Shown here: positions 14,720 to 26,029 of the stretch, piece by piece
Numbering within the stretch: the stretch's first letter is position 1
Layout: each line of letters opens with the position of its first letter
Assembly (NCBI RefSeq): GCF_017654505.1
Contig: NC_054534.1
Span: 46,651,288 to 46,715,287, forward strand
Direction of reading: 5' to 3'
DNA length: 64,000 nucleotides
Source of the DNA: Polyodon spathula
Lineage: Eukaryota; Chordata; Actinopteri; Acipenseriformes; Polyodontidae
Notes under the pieces: generated by a model
Told to the model about the DNA's origin: nothing
Databases searched by the model: none
Seen by the model: only the letters and a program-made list of their open reading frames with translations
Translations under genes and position numbers: made by a program

Positions 14720-14975
14720 GGCAGTGTGGTCCAGTGGTTAAAGTCTAGAAAACATTGGTCTGCCAGGTGTCCAGCTAGGGTTTGTAACCAGAAGGTCACT
14801 GTGACCCTGAGCAAGTCACTTAACCTCTGTGTTCCATCCTGCAGATGAGAGGTTAAGTTAATGTCCTATTGTAAGTGACTCTCCATATAATGCACAGTTC
14901 ACATCTCTGTAAAGTGCTTTGTGGTGGTGGTCCACTATGAAAGGTGCTATATAAAGATATTAAAGGTATTATTAT
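14720..14975 (+). mobile_element. tRNA-derived SINE with L2-like tail
   Basis: The head GGCAGTGTGGTCCAGTGG resembles a tRNA A-box region. The body contains GACCCTGAGCAAGTCACTTA and TTGTAAGTGACTCT. The tail ends CTATGAAAGGTGCTATATAA, the 3' end style of L2/CR1-type LINEs, which SINEs use to borrow LINE reverse transcriptase. The B box is degraded. Polarity is plus. Confidence 0.75.
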
Positions 14976-16490
14976 ACCTATAAGAGTAAAATCAAGTATA
15001 AGATACAGGAAGTCATAATTAAGAGCAGTAGTAGAAACAGCAAGGTATGGAGCAGTTCAGAGCAAGTGCAAGCTGATGCAAGCACTGTTGTTATTTTGAA
15101 CAACATTGGGCTGGTTGTATATAGCTTCAGTTTAAACAATCAGTAATACATTTTCTTAAATGTGGGAACTGTACATAAAGATAGATAGATTGTTCCTCTG
15201 CATTTCCAAGTCAATTTTTGATAAAAACAGCCATGGCCAACAGGCAAATGAAAAATAACATACAGAAGAAATGAAAGAGCACAAAAAGAAATGCCACAAC
15301 ACAATATGCATGTGCAACTAGTTGTTGTTCCTTTTACAAAACACAAAACACTGCTGTATGTGAAGCACAAGGTGCATACTTCATTGTGCTTGCTGACTAG
15401 TGTGATTTTTAGCAATGCATACCCTTTAACTTCTCAATAATAATTTGTTAAAGATTGCCCCTTTATTTTACTGAGTCATGTAGACAAACATTTCCGTTTA
15501 GGCATTTGTGTTAGTGTTACCTCAGAAAGTTTTTGTAGGTTTTACCAGATCTCACAATGACTACAGGTCTGTTGAATGACTTCATTAGGTTGTTAAAGTC
15601 AATATTGTAGCACTGCATGTGAAATAAAGCAGGATCCACACAGCGGTTTATTTTTAAAATGAAATAAAAGGAACACTGTCATCCCTGGACCACTCCCAAA
15701 ATAAAATAATAAAATAATAAAACCGGTCTCCCTGTCTAACTCCAGGCTATCTCCCACTCTCTCTTTTTGCTTTTCACTTATCCTCATCTTTCACAAATGT
15801 TCTCTCAATTACCACCCTCACACAACAATTATTTTTGTCCATACCATTTTCATTTGTTTTATTATTTACAATATTATGTTGAATAAAAAATCAAAAGCAA
15901 AGTCTGATTTCTATTAAATATGGAATAAACAATGGTGGATGCCAATTACTTTTGTCAGTTTCAAGTTATTTCAGAGAAAATTGTGCATTCTTTTTTTGTG
16001 GAAGGGTACCAACAAATTTGAGCACGTCTGTACCAGCAGATGCACCCCCATTTATACCCCACTTTCTCCTGTCCACTTTTCCAGCACTCACCAACCTCGG
16101 GCATACATAGCTGAATACCAGCCCCGGATAAAGTCAGGGGCTGGATGCATGTCCAGGACTGGTGGACCTGGACAAAAGGGCATCCGTGCTCCACTCCCCA
16201 CTAGCTAATGGCGTGGAACCGTGGAACACATAAACAACAAGTCCTTTTGAAACGCAAATGCCCAGGTTGTTACACAGCTCCACACTTAGTTCTTTGAGGG
16301 ACAGAAAACGACCCGGGAGCTTGCGCTGTCGTCTGGGCTGCTGTCTCCTTGATGGCCTGGTGCTCTCAGATGCTGCAGAGGGTGGAAGGGAGTCGTCGAG
16401 GAAAGGAGCATCAGGGGCAGGGGACAGTGGAAGGGGTTGTCAGGTAAGAAAGGGACAGGTACCACTGAGTCAGGCCGTGCCAGATCTTGT
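14976..16490. other. Non-coding stretch, no gene recognised
   Basis: No domain-bearing frame. From about 16000 the GC content rises towards the minus-strand Gypsy remnant, so the right part may be decayed element sequence. Confidence 0.45.
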
Positions 16491-16529
16491 CCTCTGTACT
16501 GGGCAAGTCGATCCCTGTGGAGAACCAGC

Positions 16530-17190
16530 AGGGTCATACAACTAGACAAAACAATCCTGGGCAGGAACTCCTGCCAACACCTTCTCCATGACCTGCTCGA
16601 ACATTGCTAGCGCGTTGCAGAGCCCAAATGGCATCACTCTGAACTGACAGTGTCCCTGGCCAGTGAAGAATGCTGTCTTCGGTCATGCCGCTGGGGCAAG
16701 AGCTACCTGCCAGTACTCGCTCTGAAGGTCCAGCGATGAGAAACATTTTGAGCCACCCATCAGGTCAAACGACTCATCGATATGTAGTTGACGCAGAAGC
16801 GCTTTTTTCGGCACCATAACCACTGGCGATGTCCAGGGGCTGTCTGACGGCTCGATCAGTGCCTCTCTCATCTCTCCCAGCACCTTCTCTACAGCTTCTT
16901 CATGGGCCTGGCCTCCCCTGTATCGATTTTGTGCTGCACAAGGTGTGTCCTGCCAGTATCTTCAGGGCTGGTGGCAAAGCTGTTGCAGTATTCCAGCAAC
17001 AGCTCCCACAGCTGGGCCTGCTGTTCTAGGCTAAGCCCCTTGCCACTGCTGTCCAGGGGGTGCCTAGGGGGTCCCATCGTTGGCTGGCTGTGTGCATCGG
17101 GTGAAGGGGTCCCTGTCCAAACCAAGCTGTCCCGGGGGTAGGCTGGTCCTCCCAGGTAGGCTAAGGCCTGGGGAATCCCAGTGTGCAAAA
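16530..17190 (-). pseudogene. Ty3/Gypsy reverse transcriptase remnant
   Basis: On the minus strand: LSLEQQAQLWELLLEYCN and RTHLVQHKIDTGEARP (linker before RT), then IEPSDSPWTSPVVMVPKK, then after an internal deletion SSLDLQSEYWQVALAP, then in another frame MPFGLCNA. These are RT fingers and palm motifs in order. The section where the catalytic Y-x-D-D box should be is broken by stops. A deletion removes the part between VPKK and the DLxxxYWQ motif. This is a dead copy. Confidence 0.85.
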
Positions 17191-17329
17191 AGTCCAGACG
17201 GAGGATGCAGGGTTCCTAGACTTTTGCTACCCAAATAGGGTGTTGTACTGTCCTGCCCGCCACCTCAATCATCATTGTGCGAAGCTGGACAGACTGACTC
17301 CAGTCGAATCCACTCCAGAACCACATCAG

Positions 17330-17415
17330 GGCACACCATGGTTAGGGTTGACCCCATGTCAACCAAGGCTGTGGATGGGACCCCCTCGATCCAGATCAGC
17401 ATGGGGCAGAAGTCC
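17330..17415 (-). pseudogene. Ty3/Gypsy aspartic protease fragment
   Basis: A short minus-strand stretch reads VPSTALVDMGSTLTM, the active-site motif of retroelement aspartic proteases (normally D-T/S-G), here with Met after the catalytic Asp. It lies just upstream of the RT remnant in the transcription direction, the usual protease-RT order, so it probably belongs to the same element. Confidence 0.65.
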
Positions 17416-17517
17416 TCCCGACAACAACAGTGGCTCCCTTTGGGGTACGGTCACTGGCTTCTTGGGGGAACGGAGCCCGCCCCCACCACCACCCTGTTGA
17501 GTGGTTGGGTTCTCCTG

Positions 17518-17625
17518 GGTGGCAGTTTCAGTGGAGTGTGCAGGGCGAAAACCAGAATGGAGGGGGTCAAACAGAGAATGTGTTGACAGGAAAGCAGAGA
17601 GCTGACGATGTACTGCTCTGTGACC
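17518..17625 (-). pseudogene. LINE reverse transcriptase scrap
   Basis: About 36 residues on the minus strand contain LSAFLSTHSLFDPLHSGFRP followed by AHSTETAT. This resembles the RT motif (QSGFRP-x-HSTETAL) of L2/Rex-type non-LTR retrotransposons and is unlike Gypsy RT. It is wedged between Gypsy protease sequence and an LTR, so it is either an insertion scrap or was captured by template switching. Confidence 0.65.
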
Positions 17626-17636
17626 AGGATCAAGGG

Positions 17637-18069
17637 TGAAGTCAGACCAGAAACAGATATCAAAACAGTAAATGGCTGGACAAAACTGAAGCGCAATGGC
17701 GCTCAGTGTTTTATTAATTAAACAATAAAACATACAGTTTGAACAAAACAAGGCACAAAACAAAAGGCGCATTGGCCAAACAAATAAACAAATAGTAAAC
17801 AGCAACAAAACAAGTATTGTGCTGGTGTACAAACCAGCACGTTAGCAATTGTTATATTCCTCTTACACAGACTTGCACCTCTCCTCACTCTTACACTCCA
17901 CCTCGAGTGCAGACAGCTGCAGGCTTTTATATTCTGGCCGAGGGATTAACTAGCTATTAATTAAGTTACCTTATTACACCTCAGCTACAGTCTGCACGAG
18001 ATTAAATAAGGATACTGTGACTGTCAGCTAGTTAAATAATCAGTAGCTGATCAGTCAGGCAGCCTCACA
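17637..18069 (-). mobile_element. LTR, left copy of a direct-repeat pair
   Basis: It matches 20217-20647 along its whole length, with small indels. On the minus strand it begins TGTGAGG and ends GGTCTGACTTCA, carries a TATA box (GAATATAAAAGC) and a later TTAATAAAACACTGAGCGCC poly-A signal region, so transcription runs leftward. Similarity to the partner continues about 20 bp beyond the TG end (AAGGTTTTCAAAAATAAAAA), so the right edge may be nearer 18090. Confidence 0.85.
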
Positions 18070-18135
18070 AGGTTTTCAAAAATAAAAACAATAATGTGGT
18101 GGACTGTGCCTCGCTTGTCTGGCCAAACAATACAT

Positions 18136-18166
<31 letters not shown>

Positions 18167-20216
18167 GCGGACGGCTTTCGCCATTGCATAATATATAAAT
18201 AGGTTTTATAATAAACAAACCTGGGGGGTGACTGGACACACATGCCCCCCCCCAGCCTCGTGCACAGCACACATGGCCTTAAAAGGCCACCTCCCCCCTT
18301 AGTCCAAAAGTTGTGGTTTATAGTCCCGGCCCAGGAACATGGGCAGCAACGGGCCAAAGGTGGCAGCCACGGTAGGAGGTCAGGCCAACTGTACACAGGC
18401 CGGCTCCTCCGGCCAAGGCAATCCTGGCTGCCACCCGGCTGTCTGTTGGGAGTGATCTCCTGACCTTCTCCTCCTTCTCTGTAGCCGGCAGCTCCCCCTT
18501 GTGGGGCTCCGGCCACCAAATTCCCTGCAGCGAAAGTGCTGCGGGGGGAGGTGGTCTCCTGACCAATCCCCCTTCTTCATAGCCGGCAGCTCCCCCTTGT
18601 GGGGTTCCGGCCACAGTATTTCCTGCAGAAAAGCAGGGCTGACAGTAACCCCAGGCAAAGCAGTTCCGACGACCCCAGGTGACGGTAGCGGCAGCGGACC
18701 CTCGGGAGGCGAACTCAGGAGGGGAATCGATTGTTATAGAGCCGGCAGCGGGAGCTCCACTTCTCCCTCGTACCTTGTAACCGGTAACTCCCCAGGCGAT
18801 GCGGAGCAGCAGGCAACCGCAGGCGATGCATGGCAGGCATCCTTGGGCAGAGCGAGGCAGACACCCTTGGGTGGTAGAGACGGAACCAGCAGGTACTCAC
18901 CCTCTGCTCGTGGAGGTGGGAGCTGCAAGCAGTCCTCCCATGGCGGTGGATGTGGAACCAGCAGGAATTCACCCTCTGCTGGTGGAGGTGGCAGAGGCAG
19001 CTCCTGCTGCTCTGCTTCTGGTGGTGGAAACGGTGGCGGTGGGAGCAGCGTGTACTCTCCTGGCAACGAAGGTGGGAGCAGCGTGTCTCCCCCTGTTGCA
19101 GGGGACTGGTATGGCTCTCCATCATTTGCAGGGGACTGGTGCAGCTCTCCCTCACTTGCATGGGACTGGTGCAGCTCTCCCTCACTTGCAGGGGACTGGT
19201 GCAGCTCTCCCTCACTTGCAGGGGACTGGTGCAGCTCTCCCTCACTTGCAGGGGACTGGTGCAGCTCTCCCTTTAATCCTGGGAAAGTGTTGCCTGTGTC
19301 CTTGCTGTGCTGTGCAGGGAAGATAGTGCTCAGGGGGTCGTGCTAGCTCTGTGGCGGCAGCTCCTGGTTCTCTTCCCTGCGTGGTAGGGATGGAGGCAGA
19401 GGCAGCTCCTGCTCCTCTCCTCGTGAGGGTGGAGGTGGAACCAGCAGGCATTCTCCCTCTGCTGATGGAGATAGGAACAGCAGACACTTTTCCCCCGTTG
19501 TTCTCATCTTGGGCTCTGGACCTGGGGGCTTCCCTTTCTTGGGCTGCAGACGCTCGGCGTCCTTCCTCTTGGGCTGTGGACGTTCATGCTCCTGTCCCTT
19601 AGGCTGTGGATGAGAAACCAGCAGGCATTCTCCCTCTGCTGGTGGAAATAGCAGAGATGGCTCCTCTCCCTCTGATGCTGGAGACAGCAGCGATGGCACC
19701 TCTCCCTTTAGCACCAGTCCGCCTCGGAGGATGCAGAGTCAGCTCCTGCTCCTCTCTCTCAGATGATGGTGGTGGAGGTGAAACCAGCAGGCATTCTCCC
19801 TCTGCTGGTGGAGGTGGGAACAGCTCCCTCTCAGGCATTGGATGCACAGGCTCCTCCCACTCAGGCATAGGGCATTTGGGCTCCTCTGTCTCTGGCAATG
19901 GAGGGGGTTGGTCGGGTGCTATGTGCCCAACCTCGCCAACGGTAAAGCACCATTACTCACCTTTCAGGCAGGTGAGGCAGATGTCCAGCGTGGTAGAGAG
20001 AGCGCAGGACCTGCGACTGGTCCTGTGTTGCTGCTGATGTTGGTGTTGCTGTTACTTCCTCCGGCCACTTCTTCCCATTTTATTTATTTATTTTTCAAAA
20101 AATGTGTAATCCCCTTTTTTTCCCCAGAAGGACACTTCGAAACTTCACACACACACACAAAAAAAAAAAACGCTGTCCTTCCCTGGTCTGACTTGTGGAG
20201 GATGGCTTTGTAGGGG
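18070..20216 (-). mobile_element. Internal region between two LTRs, repetitive Pro/Glu-rich frames, no pol
   Basis: About 2.1 kb between the LTRs has no recognisable protease, RT or integrase. Minus-strand frames encode repeating units such as PPPAEGECLLV and REEQELPLPP and a decapeptide array. A block containing GCCGGCAGCTCCCCCTTGTG occurs twice about 103 bp apart near 18485 and 18588. Long frames exist on both strands (for example 18501-19346 plus), as expected for GC-rich low-complexity repeats. I infer a non-autonomous LTR element or a diverged gag-like frame; a host gene is unlikely. A (AAT)n array sits at 18137-18166. Confidence 0.6.
19098..19277. repeat. 30-bp minisatellite, 6 copies
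   Basis: Units of 30 bp (core GGGGACTGGTGCAGCTCTCC) repeat six times. The outer copies are diverged and the inner ones near identical. Thirty is divisible by three, so minus-strand frames read a repeated decapeptide (VRESCTSPLQ). Confidence 0.9.
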
Positions 20217-20647
20217 TGACGTCAGACCAGAAACAGATATCAAAACAGTGAATAGTGTGGCAAACCTGAAGCGCAATGGCGCTCAGTGTTTTATTAAATA
20301 AACAATAAAACAAACAGTTTGAACAAAACAAGATACAAAACAAAAGACGCGTTTGCCAAACAAATAAACAAATAGTAAACAGCAAAAAAACAAGTATTGT
20401 GCTGGTGTATAAACCAGCACGCTAGCAATTGTTCTATTCCTCTTGCACAGACTTACGTCTCTTACAAAGACTTATGCCTCTCCTCTTACACTCCACCTCA
20501 AGCATAAACAGCTGCCAGCTTTTATATTCTGGCTATTAATTAAATTACTGTATTACCCCTCGGCCACAGTCTGCACGAGATTAAATAAGGATGCATGACT
20601 GTCAGCTAGTTAAATAATCAGTAGCTGATAAGTCACGCATCCTCACA
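20217..20647 (-). mobile_element. LTR, right copy of a direct-repeat pair
   Basis: Partner of 17637-18069, with the same TATA box and poly-A signal order on the minus strand, so this is the upstream (5') copy. Divergence between the copies (several indels, for example a duplicated CTCTTACAAAGACTTATG-like piece near 20457) indicates an old insertion. No perfect target-site duplication was found at the outer edges. Confidence 0.85.
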
Positions 20648-20666
20648 AGGTTTTCAAAAATAAAAA

Positions 20667-21760
20667 AACTAAAGTTGCTAGCAACTATAAAGGCTTCCAA
20701 GAAAACATGGTTCAATCATCACAAATAATCGCCAATACAGCTCTCCACGTTTCCTATAATTAGTTAATGGGTTACTTAAATTTTATCGTGTACAGAGCAT
20801 AATCTTACGCTGAAGTTTAAGTGCACTGATCTGTGTTGATACAGCTGAGGCGCTATAGGACAATTTGTGGGTTTTGAACCTTAGCAAAGGTCAAAGGTCA
20901 TGGGTAATGACATTTTTTTATAGAGCACATATGACTTCCAATGTGTTCCATATGAACCATAACTCTATCTGTGATCCCTGAGGCACAAGAAGACAGCTTT
21001 TAGCTTGACCTTTTTAGAGAGGTCAAAGGTCATGGGTGATGACATTTTTCATAGAGCACATGTCTTTCTATACATGTTCCATTATAACTATGAATCCATC
21101 GGCACGCCCTAGGAGATAAAATTTAAATGTTAATTCCAATATAGCCGCCAAACCATGTGACCAATCTTTTTTTGATGTTAGTGCTTATTACTTTATTATG
21201 GGCCACACAACTGTGCCAACATTGAAGCACATACGTGCAAAACTGTTCTTGTTATGGGTCATAAAAGTCGTTTTTCAATTATCAATATGGCCGCCAAACC
21301 ATGTGAACAAAACACGCCATTTTGAAATCGACAGTAATTCACAGTTTCATGTCTCTAGTCTATTGCGGTATGGATTTATACTTTAATATATGTGAATATA
21401 GCGCTCGTGAAATTGTTATTTTGCTTGCTGCATCCATGTTTTTGAACGAAAAAGCAGGGATTTTACAAAACTTAGAAAGGACCTTGTCCTGAGCAAACAT
21501 GACAATTTTGGTGCCGATCAACATTGCAGTTTCAGACAAGAAGATCTTTGTTTATTTTGTGCAAATCCAACGCAGCGAGCAAACCAACTGTCCAATTGAT
21601 TTTGTTTCAACGTTTTCTTTTTTATAGGCCATTCATGCGCTATATGCTGACATTCTCCGATCTCCATCTTAAGTTATTTTTGTCAACAAAAGTTTTGAAA
21701 ATTGATCAAGTCTTTAGGATTTCAAGAGCTCCACTCCAAATGGACTTGTGAAAAATAGAA
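20667..21760. repeat. Unrecognised modular interspersed repeat, copy 1
   Basis: It begins AGTTGCTAGCAACTATAAAG and GGCTTCCAAG, matching the start of the repeat at 38065. Inside, a block GGTCAAAGGTCATGGGTAAT followed by ACATTTTT and TAGAGCACAT occurs twice (about 20888 and 21019), and GCCGCCAAACCATGTGA occurs twice (about 21144 and 21290). No coding frame of a known family is present. The right end is not resolved. Confidence 0.65.
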
Positions 21761-22639
21761 GCTGGAATAAATGTAAATAGAGCTGGACAGAGAGCCTACT
21801 GAAAAAAAGTGGCAGAATAGACCCCCACAGCAGATTCGAAGGCATAGGCATTCTACCCTGGCCTTTAGATAGGTTCATGTAGTTAACAAATTGAGTATAG
21901 TTGCATTGTTAAAAATAATAACAAATAAAAAGGATGGGGGGGGGGTGAGTGCCAGTAGACAACTGAAGGGTTATCCCCTGGGAAGTTAACATAGGACGTG
22001 AGGTTGAGGTTAGCCTTGATATACAGCTCTTCAGTGCTTTCATCACTAACACTCGCTTCCTTAGAGATGGTTGCTACCTGGTTCCAAACAAAATGGTACT
22101 TTCAATGTCTTTGGTGCTCACTTTTTTTTAAAGGGAAGAACAACTAAATAAAAAGGGATAAAACTCTCTCAAATTAAAGAAATTTCATTTGATATAAAAT
22201 GATTACAAAAACTTTTTAAACAAGAATAATAATAGTAGTAGATAATATTATATTAGTCTGCTATACATTTTAACAGTTTCACTTTGTTGTTCCTGGTATG
22301 GACACATTGCTTCAGAATATTGTAAATAAATGTTCTGTATTTTGTTTAAATAAAAAGAAAAAGGCTTTTTTATGCAAAAGATGAAAAGTGCTGTTAAATT
22401 TGCATCTTATTTTAATCCTTGAATAGTTAAATGTTTTACATATGGCTGACAGATGACAAGGGTGTTCAGACTACATTTTTCAGTGTTGTCTTTCTGAATG
22501 GTGGTTGCAGTCTGCTGTAGAACACTGCACCGTGCTTTAATTTGATTTACATTACAAAACGACCTCTTACTATACAATTTTACAGATGTTTTAAAACACA
22601 CGAATTGCTTTTACTGTAGACTAGCTAGCCTGTGTAGGG
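21761..22639. other. Non-coding stretch, no gene recognised
   Basis: No conserved frame. A G-run lies near 21937. It could be upstream flank of the promoter-like region that follows. Confidence 0.4.
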
Positions 22640-23473
22640 CGGGAACCATCTAAGAACTATAATCGCGGATGTGACGTCACGCTAAAGAAGCTCATTGGGG
22701 TCAGTGGTAAAGAAAATAAAACACTGTCGTTACTATGCACATGTTCTGGGTGTGTTCTCTCATCTGTAGTCCTCCATCCGCGCACTCAAGTTTTCCCGTG
22801 CTGTGTTTTGTGATTGCATTAGGACCTATCATACTTAACAAAATACCTTATTTACTGCAGTAGTATGATAAGCATTATATTTTGCTGTACTAATCTCAGT
22901 GTACATAGGCTACAGCAATCGATATTAGTACCGCAGTTAAATAGTATGTTAATTACTTTTATTAGCTTAATTGACTTTTTATAATCTCCAATGTGATGCT
23001 CCAGCTGCTTTCTGCGCATGTGCAAAAGTGCATTTTTCGTATGTATTACGGTACAGTATGTCATCATTAACACGGGTTAAGTTTTTCGTCAAAATACCCT
23101 GGGAAAGAAAATCAGCTCAAAGAAGCTCAGTCTGACACCGCTCAATTGACTGACTAAATAGAAAAAAAAAATTCTCCCGACAAATACGAGCTTTCTTTAT
23201 ATCCCACCACAAACCCATTGCGCGCAGCATGATGAGTCCCCATAAAGACTCGGCACAGTTGAGTAAAATAGAATATTTTGATGAGAACGTTTGGCTCATC
23301 GTACGCATGCGCTTTACTGGTTGAGCCAGGGAACCAGTCGGCATGGGTTGTTTTGTCTTCCGGGGGGCTTTTTCAGGCTGTACTCTCAATCGTGTTGACT
23401 GTCGTCGTTTGTAAATACTTAAACTGAAGAACTATATCAACAGAAGTGATTTCTCTTTCAAATCCATCATCTG
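22640..23473 (+). promoter_or_regulatory. Candidate promoter and 5'UTR exon
   Basis: Unlike its surroundings this stretch is CpG-bearing and carries core-promoter-type sites: a full palindromic CRE (TGACGTCA, 22672-22679), two NRF1-like sites (TGCGCATGTGCA near 23013 and ACGCATGCGC near 23303) and an ETS-like CTTCCGG near 23357. A donor-like CATCTG|GTAAAGT follows at about 23473. A 5' non-coding exon on the plus strand fits, and GNE, whose first visible exon has an upstream acceptor, is the nearest downstream gene. The 32-kb link is inference; another gene or no gene is possible. Confidence 0.35.
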
Positions 23474-23782
23474 GTAAAGTAAATATTCAATTTTATTTTT
23501 TATTGCCATACATAATTTTACTTCTGCTGAATACGCGTTTTTCTGGCTGAGTCTAGGTTACATTGTTGTGTATGTCTGTGTATAACTTAGCTGCAATTAT
23601 GCTAGTTCTTTCGCATCCACTGTGTTGTCATTGTCACAAAGGCAAATAATACAACACGTAACTAAGTATTAACCTGATGCCAAGTCTATGCTTATACAGC
23701 ACGAGACTGTAGCTTTTTGTGATTAACACTACTCATTATCTATATCAAAAAACATATTTATTTAATATAAAGTATTCATTCA

Positions 23783-24010
23783 TGACAAAAGTTTTGGCAC
23801 CCCTGCTTTAGTATTTCGTGTGTCCTTACGACTTTCAGACATGTTATGACCGTTCTTAACCATTATGTTACATCTTGTTGGTGAAATCTGGGCCCATTGT
23901 CTACAGTATTTTTTTCAGCTCAGACAGATTGAACACACAGTGCCACTTAGTCCAAAGTATTTCATTTGGATTGAGATCAGGCCATGGTCGTAGCTAGTAA
24001 TAATTTACCC
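23783..24010 (-). mobile_element. Tc1-like element end with transposase C-terminal remnant
   Basis: GACAAAAGTTTTGGCACCC at the left looks like a Tc1 terminal repeat and is the exact reverse complement of 30967-30985. To its right, minus-strand frames contain WAQISPTRCN, typical of the last 40 residues of Tc1 transposases. The rest of the gene is missing here. Confidence 0.65.
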
Positions 24011-25071
24011 GAGGTCTAAACACGGACAAGCACATAGGGTCAGCCTTACCTATTGCATACCCGTGTTAAACGGGTGGCAGTTCAAGATGCTCGCTAGTAC
24101 AGCCAACAAAAACAGCAGGTGATTCTAAAGGCACACAGAGATACTACTGAAAACAAGTACACGCGGCGTACTCTTCTTTTCATCAACATTTGTTTTTGTT
24201 TTCTTCTGAAAAAAATCAAATAAGTTACCTTGACTTTTTGCCATTGTAGTCGCCAAAGTGGAGAGAGGAGAATTGTTTAAGCTTTCAGCAGGTGCAAATA
24301 ATAAAACATACAGAAAATAAAACGAATTGGTTGAGACATGTCAGGCATTAGAAATTCCACTAAATTAAATGTGATTCAACAAAACTACACATATATGCCC
24401 ATAGATGAGTGTCAGTCATATCAGATCGCTGCAACCCAGTCAATTAATCTCTTATGTCTGTTATAAATACCTTTCCATTAAATACTCAAAGATCAATGAA
24501 TTTGCAGTTTGTATCTTTTTACATACTAAATTACTTTTTTCTACTTGATAATGAAACCATCTAAAGTGTATTTTAAACATATTTTCGTGTCTATTTTGTT
24601 CGATCAGTAGTATTGTATTTTCACTTTGGAAAAATCCAAGGTTAATCAAACTGAGTGAAACAGTTTCTTGCCTAACCATTTTCTTTTGTATTCCAACCTT
24701 TGTGTTTGAATAAACCTTGGATTTGTAAGTCTGACTGATTTTTCAAAGACAAAAATCTATACACAACAGACATACTTAGGTATGTATAATTAGTATTTTA
24801 AAATGTAATGCTTACCTGAATTAATTTATGTTTCGTGTATCAATGACCCTGTTCACACTTTCAGTTTACTCTCATGTGTACGCTCCAAAAAAGAAAAGGC
24901 CAGGGCCAGGTTTAGGCTGCCGTTTCGATCTGGTCCAGGGCCAAGGTATGACACACGCCTGGTTTTTGGGATGGAACCGCATAAGTCTCGTGTTTTGATT
25001 GGCCCTTGTCAGTCACAGGAATATGACATCAGCACGAGTGGGGAAGTTTGGAGGCATTCATGGGGTTTCCA
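24011..25071. other. Non-coding stretch, no gene recognised
   Basis: No conserved frame or repeat boundary. The short frame at 24461-24679 has no recognisable domain. Confidence 0.45.
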
Positions 25072-26029
25072 TCAAGGCAATTTGCACATGAAATGGTGAT
25101 GCATGTGCACGTTTGGGAGAATTACTTGTGTAAATGAGGTTTGTGGGCAATAAAGGCCAAAAAGTTCCATTTTAGTTTCGTCAGACCACAAAACTTTTTG
25201 GTACATGACTGCAGAATCTCCCCAGTGTTTTTTTGCATACTTCAAACGGGATTCAAGGTGGGCTTTCTTGAGTACTGGCTTCTTTCTTGCCACCCTACCA
25301 TATAGGCCAGATTTGTGGAGTTCTTGGGATATTGTTGTCACATGCACACTTTGACCAGTCTTGGCAATAAAAGCCTGTAGCTCTTGTAAAGTTGTCATTG
25401 GCCTGTTGGTAGCCTCTCTGATCAGTCTCCTTGCTAGGTCATCCAGTTTGGAGGGGTGGCCTGATCTTAACAGGGTCTTGGTGGTGCCATACACCTTCCA
25501 CTTCTTAATAATTGTCTTGACCATGCTCCAAGGGATATTCAGGGCCTTTTGATATTTGTTATACCCATCTCCTGATCTGTGCCTTTCAACAACTTTGTCC
25601 CGGAGATCTTTTGAAAGCTCCTTGATGCTCATGGTTGAGTCTTTGCTTTGAAATGCACTACCCAGCAGAGGGAACCTACAGGAACTGCTGAATTTATTCT
25701 GAAATTATGTGAATCACTACAATATAACACAGGTGGAGGCCACTTAACTTGGTGTGTGATTTTGAAGGGGATTGGTTACACCTGAGCTTTTTTTAGGATT
25801 GATATTACAAGGGGTTGGACACTTATCCAACCAAGCTATTTCAGTTTTTATTTTTAATCAGTTTTCTACAAATTTCTAGAATATTTTTTTCACTTGTAAA
25901 TTGTGGGGTAGGATGTGTAGATAAATTAAAAAAAAAAAAAAAAACTATTTTAATGCATTTCAATTCTAGGCTATAAGGCAACAAAAGGTGAACATTTCGA
26001 AGGGGGGTGTAGACTTTCTATAGGCACTG
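25072..26029 (-). mobile_element. Tc1-like element, truncated on the left
   Basis: The right end is intact: GGGGTGTAGACTTTCTATAG then GCACTG ends at 26029, followed by a TA. The matching left end is absent; homology to transposase stops near 25155. It belongs to the same subfamily as the element ending at 34884, sharing the right UTR (CTATTTCAG, TTTCTACAAATTTCTAGAAT, GTGGGGTAGGATGTGTAGA). Confidence 0.85.
25157..25632 (-). pseudogene. Tc1-like transposase, N-terminal part
   Basis: An unbroken frame starts MSIKELSKDLRDKVVERH, the usual start of one fish Tc1 subfamily. The helix-turn-helix region follows (residues 1-115), then GLYGRVARKKP and the first catalytic Asp in [14 protein letters not shown] (about residues 147-160). 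After that the sequence leaves the family (the last 30 or so residues are read-through), so the second Asp and the Glu are lost. About half the usual 340 residues remain, with the DNA-binding part open, so a truncated DNA-binding protein is conceivable though unlikely. Confidence 0.88.

Noticed and set aside
14720..14800. Possible tRNA gene
   Set aside because: Only A-box similarity, no cloverleaf arms or good B box, and a SINE body and LINE-type tail follow.
18501..19346. 281-residue plus-strand frame rich in Gly and Ser, the longest in the window
   Set aside because: It is antisense to the LTR element's minus-strand repeats, GC-rich and low in complexity, with no domain; chance openness is likely.
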